DNA of 25,074 nt from a virus: positions 1-25,074 of the IMG/VR virus record IMGVR_UViG_3300007541_000199, one strand, 5' to 3'. Position 1 is the stretch's first letter. The number at the start of each line of letters is the position of its first letter. A program made the translations under genes and the position numbers. The notes under the pieces were generated by a model. That model was not told the origin of the DNA, did no database searches, and saw nothing but the letters and a program-made list of their open reading frames with translations. Positions 1 to 7,573 of the stretch are shown here, one piece after another.

Positions 1-34
1 CTATTAGACCGACTTCGTATTTAATGAGAGGCAT
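1..34 (-). CDS. Possible start of a further minus-strand gene (truncated by window edge)
   Basis: An ATG lies 12 bases beyond the stop of the preceding minus-strand gene and opens a frame (MPLIKYEVGLI) that runs off the left edge without a stop. The spacing fits the compact gene order of this strand. There is no clear Shine-Dalgarno sequence and only eleven codons are visible, so no function can be proposed. Confidence 0.35.
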   Translation of the reverse strand, partial: MPLIKYEVGLI

Positions 35-46
35 ACCAGGTCGTTT

Positions 47-346
47 TTAACTATCAGAACTCCAGATACCCGCATCCCACATAGGTTCCTGAGGAGCTTT
101 GATTATTTCTTCGGTTGCTTTATTAATAAAAGCCGCCCTTCTAGCCCACGTGTCTCCGCCAGAGCAGCCTTTCATCGGATTTAGGCAACGTGGGTCATTA
201 ATCTGATTGCAAACTAACCCTGCTAAATCGAGCTCGTTACCTTTAGCGCCCGTGCGCCAGATATGTTGGCCGTTTAACCATGTTGCTCCGCAACGCTCAC
301 ACTCTTTCCGATCTAACTTAAGGTCAGAAAACTCACGTTCCGCCAT
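47..346 (-). CDS. Small Cys-containing hypothetical protein (99 aa)
   Basis: I do not recognise this protein. It has five cysteines: a C-x2-C pair near residues 16-19 (CERCG) followed by single cysteines near 46, 54 and 61. That could form a small zinc-binding site, but the second half of a standard zinc ribbon is not obvious. No membrane segment or signal peptide is visible. It is the first gene after the strong terminator that closes the capsid genes, so it is probably a separate transcription unit, with the 87 bases upstream as leader. It is followed after 12 bases by the start of another frame at the window edge. Confidence 0.6.
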   Translation of the reverse strand: MAEREFSDLKLDRKECERCGATWLNGQHIWRTGAKGNELDLAGLVCNQINDPRCLNPMKGCSGGDTWARRAAFINKATEEIIKAPQEPMWDAGIWSSDS

Positions 347-433
347 AGCAGACTGGCATCGGGATACGTCCTATTTACTCTGACAGCGAAAAGTAACTTC
401 AGGACAATAAATTTAGATTAACTTTCAAATCCA

Positions 434-462
434 AATAAAAAACCCCTCCCGAAGGAGGGGCT
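434..462 (-). terminator. Rho-independent terminator after the capsid genes
   Basis: On the minus strand, an 8-bp perfect stem (CCCCTCC/GGAGGGG core, short loop) is followed at once by a run of six T and an AT-rich tail. It lies about 30 bases past the stop of the capsid-adjacent gene, so it ends the head-gene transcript. On the plus strand the hairpin is not followed by T residues. Confidence 0.85.
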
Positions 463-490
463 GATTTCTCTGTGTCCCGTCCTTAGTTTA

Positions 491-1369
491 TCAGGAAGGG
501 GAAGTAGAGGTGTACACGGAGGACTCGATGATGCCGCCGGGCTGCAGAGCGAGATCTTGACGCTCGGGGGGCTCATCGGGAACGATCCAGCAAACTTCGC
601 AGATTGCCAGAGCTTTGTCCTTACCAGCCAGTTTGCCAGCACCAGCGCGGGGATCATAGATACCCGAACCTTGTGCCAGACCGGAAGCAGCAACGCCGCC
701 CAGGTTGGTGGTGGTAAACAGTTTCCACTGAGTTTCAGCAGACAGAGCAGACAGGCTGCTGCTGTCGATGATGTTGGTGGAACCCACGCTGCCGTTAGCG
801 ATACGGCTGTTCGAACCGGTGAGGGAGGTACCGAACTGACCCGACACAACGGTGGTGGTGTTGAAAAGACCTTGGCCCACGGCGGGGATCAGGGTCAGTT
901 GAGGAGTAGCCGAACCGCCGGCAACGCCGGAGCTGACCACATCGCCACCATCCACACGGAGGGAGGTGCGGTACACGTAGGCACCTGCAGGCACCTTGAT
1001 ACCATCGGTGATGTCCGCCCGCACATCCTTTTGGAAGTCGGGAGAAGGAACGATCACGCTGGCATTCAGGAAGGGCTGCTCAGCGCTGTTCTGACCAGAA
1101 CCGTAAGGCTTGGTGTAGTAAGACAGCTGGTTAGTGGTGCCGAGAGCCTGATAGCTCAGGTCAACATAACCAACAGCCTGCTGGGCAATCCAACCGGGAC
1201 GGAACACCACACCGACAGGACCGCCGACAGGCTGAGCGGTCAGATTGGTGGAAACACCGTTCGCGTTGTCATACTGAACGGTTTTCTCTTCGTGCCAATA
1301 ACGAAGAACGTTGGTGTAGTTACCAGGATAAATCTTGGCAACGTGCAGCTGATTAGAGTTAATAGCCAT
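491..1369 (-). CDS. Probable virion structural protein next to the capsid gene (292 aa)
   Basis: This gene follows the putative major capsid gene by 14 bases and has one of the best ribosome binding sites in the window (AGGAGG, 9 bases before the ATG), which suggests high expression. The protein is rich in Gly, Ser, Thr, Val and Asn and looks beta-rich, with no membrane segment, catalytic motif or charged coiled coil. Position and composition fit a head decoration, cement or major tail/head-fibre protein; decoration is my preferred reading, but no family signature is recognised. The gene is closed by a strong terminator. A long open frame exists on the opposite strand and is treated as a shadow. 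Confidence 0.7.
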   Translation of the reverse strand: MAINSNQLHVAKIYPGNYTNVLRYWHEEKTVQYDNANGVSTNLTAQPVGGPVGVVFRPGWIAQQAVGYVDLSYQALGTTNQLSYYTKPYGSGQNSAEQPFLNASVIVPSPDFQKDVRADITDGIKVPAGAYVYRTSLRVDGGDVVSSGVAGGSATPQLTLIPAVGQGLFNTTTVVSGQFGTSLTGSNSRIANGSVGSTNIIDSSSLSALSAETQWKLFTTTNLGGVAASGLAQGSGIYDPRAGAGKLAGKDKALAICEVCWIVPDEPPERQDLALQPGGIIESSVYTSTSPS

Positions 1370-1383
1370 TTTTAGTTACCTCC

Positions 1384-2499
1384 TCAAGCGTCGAAAGAGT
1401 AGGCAACGGTGACGAAATCAGCGTTCAGGAGTTCGAAACCTGCGTACAGGCTCCAAATCATCATGATGAAACGGCTGAAGTCATCATTGTTGTTGAGCAG
1501 CACCTGGGCGTTGTTACCGCCGATGCCCACGCCAACAGACTGAGGACCGAAGAACATACCAATTGCTGCGTTGTAGTCAGCAGTGGTAGAAGCAATGGTC
1601 GCATTCTGCGTTTGAGTAGGCATGTTGGTGCTTTCGAAGAAGCGCACGCCTTCAAACACGAAGCCGGTGGGCATGATCGGTTCGCCGGCCACGAAGGTGG
1701 CTTGACCGAAGCCCTGACCCATGTAGAGAGCAGCGTTGGGCTGCATCCCGGACATGAGGGGGTTGATCTGACCGTTGCCAGGATAACGAGCAACTTCGCG
1801 GAAGTCGCTGTTCTGACGAAGGTGCATCAGGAAGGTAGGATCGCAAACGCAGCGATAGAAACCATCCTGGTAGGTAGGAGTGTTCCGCTTGCGCAGGCTC
1901 TTCACCACGCGCAGCAGGTCATCCTTAACGTCGAACTTAGCTTGCTCGGCGTTGGTATAGGTCAGAGCACCGGTAGCGAGATCGCCAGGGAAGTAGTAAC
2001 CGCCTTGGGTATCGCTGGACTGACCTTTGGAAACAGCCTTCAGGAGTTCATTGATGAACACCCGGTCACGCCAACGACGATAGTCGTCAAGCAGAGTCAG
2101 GCTGCCGATCGATTGGTGGAAAGTGGTGAGGTTACCAGTGTCCAGCAGCAAACGCTGGGCAGTGATAAGGGTCTCACGTGCGATTTTGAAGGTGCTGGGC
2201 TGAGTGGGATCACTCGGGTCAGCAGGGCCGGTGTACTCGCGAAGCGTCACGAGCACCTTATCCTTCACGATATTGCGGCTGTTAGCAGTACCGATGGTCT
2301 GCTCAGCAGTACGTTCGCGAGATTCTTTGGAGCCGGGGTTACCGAAGAAACGGTAACGATCAAGCTGCACAGTCTGGCCGGGTTGCTTCGAGAAGTCGTG
2401 AACAACCACAGGCTCCGCAGCCATCTCAACGATGTATGCGGGGTGAGGACGGTACAGTTCAGCACCAAGAATCTTCGGAAAATCATTATCGATAAACAT
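1384..2499 (-). CDS. Major capsid protein, HK97-fold type (371 aa)
   Basis: This is the shell subunit of the head. The N-terminal half has an extended arm-like segment followed by a long helix-rich region (residues about 120-160). The C-terminus has the beta-rich ending typical of HK97-fold capsid proteins, including the stretch FIMMIWSLYAGFELLNADFV near residues 343-362 just before the end. Its length is usual for the family. It resembles capsid proteins of the N4 gp56-like group, though this is recognition by eye. Position supports the call: portal, scaffold, one further gene, then this one. An SD-like GAGGAG lies about 35 bases before the ATG, too far for direct use, so the leader (2500-2580) may be structured. 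Confidence 0.75.
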   Translation of the reverse strand: MFIDNDFPKILGAELYRPHPAYIVEMAAEPVVVHDFSKQPGQTVQLDRYRFFGNPGSKESRERTAEQTIGTANSRNIVKDKVLVTLREYTGPADPSDPTQPSTFKIARETLITAQRLLLDTGNLTTFHQSIGSLTLLDDYRRWRDRVFINELLKAVSKGQSSDTQGGYYFPGDLATGALTYTNAEQAKFDVKDDLLRVVKSLRKRNTPTYQDGFYRCVCDPTFLMHLRQNSDFREVARYPGNGQINPLMSGMQPNAALYMGQGFGQATFVAGEPIMPTGFVFEGVRFFESTNMPTQTQNATIASTTADYNAAIGMFFGPQSVGVGIGGNNAQVLLNNNDDFSRFIMMIWSLYAGFELLNADFVTVAYSFDA

Positions 2500-2580
2500 C
2501 GATAAGACTCAGAAGAAACTACAAATAAATCTTAACTCCTCGTGAATACTATTAAACAGTCTTTGTCGCATTCATAGCGG

Positions 2581-4125
2581 TTAAGCACCAGGGCTAAACG
2601 TACGGATGATGTTACGGATACCCTCGCCACCGACACCATAGATCGAACCATAGTTACTTACGTAGCGAGAAGAGTGTCCCCTATACATATTCCTGATTAC
2701 TGTGCTCATCTGTCCGGGTAGATCGGATCGCACTGCCTCGACATAAGACTCGCAATAGCTTGGGTAGTGATAAACCCACGCTGCCCGCGAACCAGAGGTG
2801 TCGTTAGTGGGGTTTGTTAATGCAGGGAAGCGAACCCGAGGATAAATACCAGGACCCCCTGTGCTTCCTTGACCTCCTGTATTAGCTTCAGGTGTTTTAA
2901 AAGGATCATATGATTGGTTATCAGGGACATTAGGCCCAAACCAGGTATAGGAGCCTTTATCTCGCAGACCAGGCTGAGGGCCAATAGCCGTCTGCACCGT
3001 GGCATTTGCAACCGAGAGTAAACCCTGCCGCCTGTAGCCGTCGTAAACAGTTAGGAGACCCGATGCCCGTGGAGCCTTATCGTCATAATCAGTCCAGTAA
3101 CCAGAAATACTCCTAGTTACAGCACGCCAATCTGTAGAAAAATACCAGGGACGTGTTTCTAAAGGCGTTACAACCCTGAAGGCACCACCCATCAAGGTAG
3201 AAGTAGTCCCGAAGTAGTAGAGGTTATCAGGGGCTGAGAAAGGTACAGTAAAAACAACTTGAGAGTTAGCTGAACCTGCCGTACCGCTAACAACGACACC
3301 ACTCGAGTAAACAGTTCCGCTAGTTAGAACAGTTATTAGTCCGCTGGGGTAGACCACAGAGCAACCGCTTGGAAGCTCTCCACTAGGCCCAACAGGATAA
3401 GTAATTAAACATCCAGTATTCGGTGTCCCGCTGTAACAACCGGAAGGTAGGTTGTCGTAACCAGAATTAGTACATCCACTTAAAATTCCACTGGCAACCC
3501 AGTAACTTGAATCAGTAATAGTGTGATAGCCATCAGGGGAAGTAGAGAATAAAACCCCGTTACCGACGTTACTAGCAGCAGACTGATCGAATATATAGAT
3601 CGCTCCTCGACGAATCTCTAGGGAGGGTTTTGTTATGCCGTCGATTATGTATTCATCTTGAATGCCGCTCGCTAACAAGCCGCTTACATAAACTACAGAA
3701 CACCCACTAGGTAGCTCGCCACTAACACCCACAGGGTAAGTAATACTACAAGCAGCGTCAGCAGTGCCGCTATAACAACCTGAAGGAAGATTGTCATACC
3801 CTGAGTTTGTGCATCCACTCAGGATACCGCTCGCGGTCCAGACTTCATAGTAATAGCTGTTTACTGTTACATAGTGCGTCTCAACAATCTGTTCCGGCTC
3901 TACGGCATAATTTGGCGGACCGAGTGCAATAACACCAAAATCTGCTCCGTAATCCTCGACGCCATACCAGGTTTGCTGAGTTCCCGAGGGGTATACATAG
4001 CCACTAGAGACAGTTGTATAGGTATCAGTTAAATTCAGGTCATCAGCTGTCTGCTGTGGACCAGATTGAATTGAGTGGTAGAGATTTTTGTCGTACTTCC
4101 AATTGGTCTCGGAGAAATATGTCAT
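2581..4125 (-). CDS. Ser/Gly-rich structural protein with two Cys-rich repeats (514 aa)
   Basis: I do not recognise the family. The protein is rich in Tyr, Ser, Gly and Thr and contains two nearly identical modules at residues about 96-151 and 209-263, each with four cysteines at the same spacing (C105, C117, C126, C142 and C218, C230, C239, C255, exactly 113 residues apart). The modules are full of SG dipeptides. The C-terminal half (about 330-514) is less repetitive, with several Trp and Tyr, and ends in a basic, Tyr-rich segment. The gene lies between the scaffold and capsid genes, so a virion protein such as a head fibre, vertex spike or decoration protein is likely. Paired Cys could form disulfides in the mature particle, which is inference. 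Confidence 0.7.
   Translation of the reverse strand: MTYFSETNWKYDKNLYHSIQSGPQQTADDLNLTDTYTTVSSGYVYPSGTQQTWYGVEDYGADFGVIALGPPNYAVEPEQIVETHYVTVNSYYYEVWTASGILSGCTNSGYDNLPSGCYSGTADAACSITYPVGVSGELPSGCSVVYVSGLLASGIQDEYIIDGITKPSLEIRRGAIYIFDQSAASNVGNGVLFSTSPDGYHTITDSSYWVASGILSGCTNSGYDNLPSGCYSGTPNTGCLITYPVGPSGELPSGCSVVYPSGLITVLTSGTVYSSGVVVSGTAGSANSQVVFTVPFSAPDNLYYFGTTSTLMGGAFRVVTPLETRPWYFSTDWRAVTRSISGYWTDYDDKAPRASGLLTVYDGYRRQGLLSVANATVQTAIGPQPGLRDKGSYTWFGPNVPDNQSYDPFKTPEANTGGQGSTGGPGIYPRVRFPALTNPTNDTSGSRAAWVYHYPSYCESYVEAVRSDLPGQMSTVIRNMYRGHSSRYVSNYGSIYGVGGEGIRNIIRTFSPGA
3337..3840 (-). repeat. Duplicated 54-56 residue Cys/Ser/Gly module within the structural gene
   Basis: Copy 1 is about 3673-3840 and copy 2 about 3337-3501. 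Both encode ASGILSGCTNSGYDNLPSGC and a matching second half ending in SGELPSGCSVVY. The two copies differ at many third codon positions, so the protein sequence is more conserved than the DNA. That suggests an older duplication kept by selection on the protein. Confidence 0.85.
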
Positions 4126-4153
4126 TACTTAAGGAGTTGCTCTTAAATTATTT

Positions 4154-4168
4154 TAAACGGCCCGTTTA
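4154..4168. promoter_or_regulatory. Operator-like palindrome in a divergent intergenic region
   Basis: TAAACGGCCCGTTTA is a perfect inverted repeat with 7-base arms around a single C. It lies between two genes that point away from each other (the repeat protein on minus, the holin-like gene on plus). The 10-mer TTTTAAACGG, which covers the left arm, recurs at 4667-4676 on the other side of the holin-like gene. A dimeric repressor site is plausible; no binding partner is known. Confidence 0.35.
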
Positions 4169-4193
4169 GAATCAAATAAAATATTAAAGGCAG

Positions 4194-4565
4194 ATGTCTT
4201 CTGGGTATCGGTTTATTTCCTTGTTCCTGGAAAACCCAGAAACAACTGCTGCCGCCATCTCAGGTTCCGTAACGGAATCTCTTGCGCACCCGAGGAAGCT
4301 GAAATTAGTGCTTCCTTACCTGATGAAAGCACTTATCGTCGGTTTCCTGTTAGCTAAGTTTGTGAACCCCGCTATAGCGGAAAAGCTAAAGCTAAGTCAA
4401 AAAGAAACACTCGCTATTTCCTTTATAACGGGATTTGCTGGACTAAAAATAATCAACATAGGCGAAAAAGCAATCGACAAGGAGCTTGAACGCCGGATCT
4501 ATATAGCTAAGAACGCGCTTCAGTCAATTACCACGGATTCCTCGAAAACCGGCGACGATTCCTGA
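4194..4565 (+). CDS. Two-helix membrane protein, holin-like (123 aa)
   Basis: The protein has a short soluble N-terminus (1-37), two hydrophobic helices at about 38-56 and 71-89 joined by a short loop with charged residues, and a charged C-terminal tail. That is the layout of small phage holins, which open the inner membrane for lysis. The pattern of VGFLLAKFVNPAIAEKL followed by a second helix ending in a Lys/Glu-rich tail is typical of them, but no specific family can be claimed. It is the only plus-strand gene in the head module and has an AAAGG only 3 bases before the ATG. No endolysin is visible nearby, so lysis is inferred from topology alone; any small membrane protein remains possible. 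Confidence 0.6.
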   Translation: MSSGYRFISLFLENPETTAAAISGSVTESLAHPRKLKLVLPYLMKALIVGFLLAKFVNPAIAEKLKLSQKETLAISFITGFAGLKIINIGEKAIDKELERRIYIAKNALQSITTDSSKTGDDS

Positions 4566-4663
4566 ACCTCTGAAGTCACTTCAGTAGTTTTGGTAGAGGG
4601 TTGCTTCTGAGCACGCTTATTTGTTTTCTCCTCTTTACCTCTGTAAAAGCCAACAGATCGCAT
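4520..4663 (-). CDS. Possible small Lys/Glu-rich protein (47 aa)
   Basis: This frame begins MRSVGFYRGKEEKTNKRAQK and ends in an acidic, Val/Glu-rich tail. It lies downstream of the terminator that follows the scaffold gene and overlaps the 3' end of the plus-strand holin-like gene by 46 bases. There is no good Shine-Dalgarno sequence. A basic N-terminal half and acidic C-terminal half look like a real short phage protein rather than a random frame, but evidence is thin. Confidence 0.3.
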   Translation of the reverse strand: MRSVGFYRGKEEKTNKRAQKQPSTKTTEVTSEVQESSPVFEESVVID

Positions 4664-4698
4664 GAGTTTTAAACGGTTAACTACAGCTTACCAATAAA

Positions 4699-4730
4699 AA
4701 ACCCCCTATTTCTAGGGGGTTTCTTTTTAT
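4699..4730. terminator. Bidirectional rho-independent terminator
   Basis: A 10-bp perfect stem (AAACCCCCTA / TAGGGGGTTT) around the 4-base loop TTTC has a T-rich tail on both strands: TTTCTTTTTAT on plus and TTTTTTATTGG on minus. It can end the portal-scaffold transcript on the minus strand and the holin-like transcript on the plus strand. Confidence 0.85.
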
Positions 4731-4740
4731 AGGCGAAAGA

Positions 4741-5667
4741 TCAGGCGCCTTCCATAAAGAGCAGTTTGCTACGCAGAGCATCAGGACCCATGCCCTGAAG
4801 ATAACGCCAAGCGTTTTCCGGAGAGCGGTTCATCACTTCCGAGAAAGCTTCCCACTGATTTTGGGGATTAACACCTTGGACGCTGCCGCCTGCGTTTGCA
4901 GGGGGAGCAGGCATGTCATAGGAGGGCTGATAAGCCTGGGGCTGACCCTGGGCAACGGGCTCATCAATGTCCACGGGGACCACTTCGGTGAAGAAGCGAT
5001 CAGTGTACTCAGCAAGCTGGTCGGGGTTAGTCAGGATAGTTTCCATAGCACCCGAACGGGAAGCTAAGGCATCCATACGCTGAGCTTGATCGATCAACAG
5101 ATCTTCGAGAGCACAGGCATACTGATTGAGAATGCCAGGGGCTTCGATACCGAAGTGCTCAACTACCTCGGCGCTTACGTTGCTTAGGGCTTGATTGCTG
5201 CTGGCCGTAGAAGCCGGCGAGGAAGTTTGGGTCTGTGAGGCGTTGGTATACGAGGTCGGCGCTACCTGCTGTTCCTGGTAAGCCCATGGCTGGGCCTGTA
5301 AAGTCGGATTGGGCTGTTGAATAGCCTGAGGTTGAGTCGCCAGGTAAGGCGACTGTTGAACCTGGCTGGGGGACGGTTGCTGTAAGTTCGTTTGCGCCAG
5401 CACCCGCTCCAAGGTCCCCATAGCCGCCTCCCAGGGATTGCTGGGGGAGGATTGAGACGTTGACGGGTTGAACTGGGGATTGATAGAAGGGGCCGAAGCC
5501 GGTTGTACCTGCGACGGCGGTTGGGCTGTAGGTACCGAAGCTACCGCCGGGGTAGCTGTTTGCGCCACCCATTGCGGGTAGGCGGTTGAGCCCTGGTCCG
5601 AGGATACCGCCGGGGCTACCGCCGGGGAGACCGGGCTCGGGATCGAAGCTTGGATCTGCTGGCTCAT
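4741..5667 (-). CDS. Scaffold-like head assembly protein (308 aa, or 226 aa from an internal start)
   Basis: Position between portal and capsid genes, together with composition, points to the scaffold that guides procapsid assembly. Residues 1-163 are Gln/Pro/Ser/Ala-rich and probably disordered. A structured, acidic helical part follows (about 164-235, beginning VSAEVVEHFGIEAP), then a short linker and a C-terminal helical tip (about 268-305), the part that in other phages contacts the capsid protein. The first 509 bases overlap the portal gene in another frame. The annotated ATG has no good ribosome binding site, whereas the ATG of Met83 (5421) has GGGAGG five bases upstream and would give 226 residues and a 263-base overlap. 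That GGGAGG also encodes Trp-Glu, so it may be chance. A terminator follows the stop. Confidence 0.65.
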   Translation of the reverse strand: MSQQIQASIPSPVSPAVAPAVSSDQGSTAYPQWVAQTATPAVASVPTAQPPSQVQPASAPSINPQFNPSTSQSSPSNPWEAAMGTLERVLAQTNLQQPSPSQVQQSPYLATQPQAIQQPNPTLQAQPWAYQEQQVAPTSYTNASQTQTSSPASTASSNQALSNVSAEVVEHFGIEAPGILNQYACALEDLLIDQAQRMDALASRSGAMETILTNPDQLAEYTDRFFTEVVPVDIDEPVAQGQPQAYQPSYDMPAPPANAGGSVQGVNPQNQWEAFSEVMNRSPENAWRYLQGMGPDALRSKLLFMEGA

Positions 5668-7396
5668 AGCTACCCGAGTAAGTTAGTTCTTCCGCGAGGT
5701 GGTCGAATGTCCTGTAAAGGAGCGGAGTGATATTCAGTCTAGGGTCAGCCGCAAGTGGCTGATTAGGCGCAAGTGGATGCGGCGACTGCAACATCTGCTG
5801 TAATAATATCAGAAATTGTTGCATCGCTGCTTGAGTTTGTTGCACCATACGGAAAGGAAAACCTTTCAGCATTTCTGCACGCTCAGAGTCAGTCTTTTCA
5901 GGAAAAAGAAACTTCAGAGCCTCGATACTATCGACGCCCAGTTCCTGTAAGTTCCGGACAACGATAGATTTTTGGTTTACATCGTACGCGGTGTCCTCAT
6001 AAACATCGCCCTGGAATCTGTAGGCAACTTCCCGATCACCATCCTCAGGCAAACCAATAACGCCACGGGGGACTGCGTTGTTCTGGATTGCTGTCTGAAT
6101 CTGAACGTCGACTTTTTGATTGAACTTGGCTAGAGCTACTTGGTACTTTTCAAGAGCCTCAACGCTTACTTCGGTAGGTTCTTTAGGCGGCTTTAAACCA
6201 GAGGTAGCGATGAAGGACTCCCGGAAGATAGTTTCCTGGTGATAAATCATCATCTCCAGGAGACGACAGAAACCATAGGTAAGGAAACTTTTGTTCTTAC
6301 GAAGAGCCGTGGCCTGAGCCCGACCCATCAGACCTTTAATTTCTGTTGCAGTAGCGCCCGCAGAGATAGAGATCTCGTCAACTCCGCCTAAAGCGGTACG
6401 AATTTCCTCTCGAAGCAGGAGAACGTACCGGTTCATATCCCCGTTAACGGGGTCCGGAGTCATATAACCGACACGATCCGAAGGCTCGACGTTTGCGATA
6501 ATCCTCGGTACGCGTAGGCCACCGCCCATCGCAGCTCCGAATGGCTCGCTAACACGGGTCGAAGGAGTGTCAACGCCAGCAAAACCGCTTTGACTACTAA
6601 TAGTCGGACGGAAGCTCGAGCCGGCATCGGAAGCCTCCACCAGATCACTCCGGGGACGCGAGCTGATCAGCGTGGGGTTACCAAAGAATTCGATATTTTT
6701 TGAAATATTTCGAGTCAGCTGATCGTGTAAAACGATCTGCTCCATAAAGGGATCGAATTCACCCTCTCCTTCCGTACCACTTGCGTTGGGTTTATTAAGA
6801 ACCTCAACAGCAGGAACAAAACCAAGTGTATTTGGCCTCTTTTTGGCAGGAGTTAAAACAGCACCAGGCTCTAGATCGAAGCTGAGCTCAGTATCTGTTT
6901 CTACTTCGCTGATTTCTTCGGCAGTAATAGCCAGTCGGACATAACGCTTATTCTGTCCGTAGCTGTTGCTGGGTAAACCTAAATTAGAGTTCTTAACTTT
7001 GTAGCTATAGAGAATGATGACTTCTTCAACGTTTCCGTTGATGTCGTGATAGACCCGATACTGATCTTTGTTAAAGAAGTAAATTTGGTACTTAAGCTTT
7101 GGATCCGGGCGGAAGTAGAACAGACCGCAACCGTCAATTAAAAAGTTACGAATAATCGCTGGAAAGCGAATATCTAACTTATTAAGAGCGATAACGTCAT
7201 CAAGAAAACGTCCACGGCTCTTGAACGTGTCCTGATCACAATAAAAAGTCAGACCCTTCTTAATCATCAGAAGGGTCATCTGCTGAAGATGGCTGAGTAC
7301 AACCATCGTGGCAGCAGAGTGCCCACGGTCTTGAGTCCGCGCCGCTTCTAAGATCTCAGCAAAACGGGTTCTGGTTTCAGAATTAGCGACGCTCAT
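5159..7396 (-). CDS. Portal protein (745 aa)
   Basis: The portal is the dodecameric ring at the head vertex through which DNA enters and leaves. The size, the mixed alpha/beta N-terminal half, the central stretch around GNPTLISS and the long helices in the middle (about 350-420 and 520-560) fit the portal families of tailed phages, and the neighbours (scaffold, capsid, TerL) agree. The last 170 residues, from about 576, are a Gly/Pro/Ser-rich, probably disordered tail ending in a basic KQRKRRGS. This tail is unusual and coincides exactly with the region that also encodes the N-terminus of the scaffold. The start ATG at 7396 has no strong Shine-Dalgarno sequence but no better start lies nearby. 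Confidence 0.8.
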   Translation of the reverse strand: MSVANSETRTRFAEILEAARTQDRGHSAATMVVLSHLQQMTLLMIKKGLTFYCDQDTFKSRGRFLDDVIALNKLDIRFPAIIRNFLIDGCGLFYFRPDPKLKYQIYFFNKDQYRVYHDINGNVEEVIILYSYKVKNSNLGLPSNSYGQNKRYVRLAITAEEISEVETDTELSFDLEPGAVLTPAKKRPNTLGFVPAVEVLNKPNASGTEGEGEFDPFMEQIVLHDQLTRNISKNIEFFGNPTLISSRPRSDLVEASDAGSSFRPTISSQSGFAGVDTPSTRVSEPFGAAMGGGLRVPRIIANVEPSDRVGYMTPDPVNGDMNRYVLLLREEIRTALGGVDEISISAGATATEIKGLMGRAQATALRKNKSFLTYGFCRLLEMMIYHQETIFRESFIATSGLKPPKEPTEVSVEALEKYQVALAKFNQKVDVQIQTAIQNNAVPRGVIGLPEDGDREVAYRFQGDVYEDTAYDVNQKSIVVRNLQELGVDSIEALKFLFPEKTDSERAEMLKGFPFRMVQQTQAAMQQFLILLQQMLQSPHPLAPNQPLAADPRLNITPLLYRTFDHLAEELTYSGSYEPADPSFDPEPGLPGGSPGGILGPGLNRLPAMGGANSYPGGSFGTYSPTAVAGTTGFGPFYQSPVQPVNVSILPQQSLGGGYGDLGAGAGANELTATVPQPGSTVALPGDSTSGYSTAQSDFTGPAMGLPGTAGSADLVYQRLTDPNFLAGFYGQQQSSPKQRKRRGS

Positions 7397-7417
7397 TTAC
7401 TCAAAAAACTAGGGAAC

Positions 7418-7573
7418 TCAACGGTCTTTCTTCGAAAAAGCCTTGGCTTTTTGAGCTTTCTCCTTAGCACGCTTGTAGACGGCTTTCTTGGCTTCTTCGC
7501 CACTAGGAGCACTTTCCTTTTCTCGAGCTTGCTTGAATCTTTCAAGCACCTCGGCTGGCATCTTACTAGCCAT
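7418..7573 (-). CDS. Small basic helical protein (51 aa)
   Basis: The sequence starts MASKMPAEVLERFKQAREKE and continues as a Lys/Ala/Glu-rich helix ending in KKDR. It overlaps the 3' end of the GT17 gene by 8 bases and ends 21 bases before the portal start, so it fills the gap between the two and is probably co-translated. A second in-frame Met at position 5 is an alternative start. An imperfect AAAAAGCC/GGCTTTTT inverted repeat lies inside the coding part and simply encodes KAKAF. The function is unknown; a charged helix beside the portal gene could be a small virion or nucleic-acid-binding protein. Confidence 0.6.
   Translation of the reverse strand: MASKMPAEVLERFKQAREKESAPSGEEAKKAVYKRAKEKAQKAKAFSKKDR

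Noticed and set aside
418-849. A 143-codon minus-strand frame crossing the terminator and overlapping the capsid-adjacent gene
   Set aside because: It is a shifted frame of a well-supported gene and runs through the terminator hairpin.
557-1375. A 272-codon open frame on the plus strand opposite the capsid-adjacent gene
   Set aside because: The minus-strand gene has an excellent ribosome binding site, structural-protein composition and a terminator. The opposite frame has none of these and looks like a by-product of codon bias in a highly expressed gene.
1612-2505. A 297-codon open frame on the plus strand opposite the capsid gene
   Set aside because: It has no ribosome binding site and its protein lacks any recognisable pattern, while the minus strand encodes a convincing capsid protein.
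7433-7454. An AAAAAGCC/GGCTTTTT inverted repeat before the portal gene
   Set aside because: It lies within the 51-residue coding frame and is explained by the repeated Lys-Ala codons.
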